From Propionibacterium sp. (GTDB taxonomy: Bacteria; Actinomycetota; Actinomycetes; Actinomycetales; Actinomycetaceae), in the NCBI GenBank assembly GCA_030460725.1, contig JAKECL010000172.1:1-5228 (forward strand): a stretch of 5,228 bases of DNA, written 5' to 3'. How positions within the stretch are numbered: the first letter of the stretch is position 1; each line of letters begins with the position of its first letter. This document shows, piece by piece, positions 5,139 to 5,228 of this stretch. Under the pieces are notes generated by a model. The model searched no databases, was not told the DNA's origin, and saw only the letters and a list, made by a program, of their open reading frames with translations. The translations under genes and the position numbers were made by a program.

Positions 5139-5185
5139 TGCCCCCACCCGGATCAGGGGGGGGGGGGGGCCCCATTTTTGTTTGT
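5133..5185 (+). terminator. Probable intrinsic terminator of the str operon
   Basis: GGGG at 5133-5136 can pair with CCCC at 5170-5173, CCCCC at 5141-5145 with G bases at 5160-5164, and CCC at 5147-5149 with GGG at 5156-5158, around loop GGATCA (5150-5155). Directly after the stem come ATTTTT (5174-5179) and GTTTGT, a T tract that stands out in this G+C-rich DNA. Together this is the form of a rho-independent terminator and fits the end of the operon. The 3' arm is recorded as 14 consecutive G (5156-5169), which leaves mismatches opposite 5137-5140 and A5146. A misread G+C-rich hairpin would explain this. Confidence 0.7.
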
Positions 5186-5228
5186 GGGGGGGACGGAGTG
5201 TCGCGGGGTGACCCCGAGGGCGGTGGAG
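5186..5228. other. Short tail after the terminator, no gene seen
   Basis: This stretch starts with seven G (5186-5192) and contains a small inverted repeat, CGGGGTGACCCCG at 5204-5216. It is too short to identify a following gene, and its reading quality is doubtful given the adjacent homopolymer runs. Confidence 0.4.

Noticed and set aside
1..5228. A novel or accessory system in the window
   Set aside because: All four genes are core translation genes in the universal str order, with normal lengths and intact motifs. No mobile-element, phage or defence gene is present.

Overview
This window holds a complete actinobacterial streptomycin (str) operon on the + strand: rpsL (S12), rpsG (S7), fusA (EF-G) and tuf (EF-Tu), in that order, with its upstream control region and a terminator-like structure after tuf. 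The DNA is strongly G+C rich, and codons end almost always in G or C. Three of the four genes start with GTG (rpsL, fusA, tuf) and only rpsG starts with ATG. Three of the four stop with TGA. EF-Tu segments such as PMAQTREH and EMFHKSMDEAWAGENCGLLL are typical of the order Micrococcales. From memory, this start and stop codon pattern matches the published description of the Micrococcus luteus str operon (Ohama and co-workers, 1987). I therefore think M. luteus or a close relative is the likely source, but I could not check this.

Layout. Positions 1-136 carry no gene; they include four tandem copies of a 7-base unit. A good sigma70-type promoter (TTGACG, 18 bases, TAGACT) lies at 137-166. It is followed by an untranslated leader of about 355 bases that can fold into at least five hairpins. 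rpsL (532-906) and rpsG (906-1376) overlap by one base (TAATG). A 147-base spacer that can close into a long-range stem separates rpsG from fusA (1524-3647). A 219-base spacer between fusA and tuf holds two adjacent strong hairpins, then an A+T-rich patch with dyad symmetry that may be a separate tuf promoter, then a strong Shine-Dalgarno. tuf (3867-5057) is followed by a small hairpin and by a G+C-rich hairpin with a T tract. The recorded sequence of that last hairpin contains an implausible run of 14 G and is probably partly misread.

How the genes work together. S12 and S7 are small-subunit ribosomal proteins at the decoding centre and the head. EF-Tu delivers aminoacyl-tRNA and EF-G translocates the ribosome, so the operon couples supply of ribosomes with supply of the factors that drive them. 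The fusA-tuf spacer looks built to give tuf its own mRNA end or start, which fits the need for much more EF-Tu than EF-G.

I found no novel system, mobile element, CRISPR array, tRNA or rRNA. The points worth a second look are in the non-coding control regions: the leader, the rpsG-fusA spacer, the fusA-tuf spacer and the 3' end.
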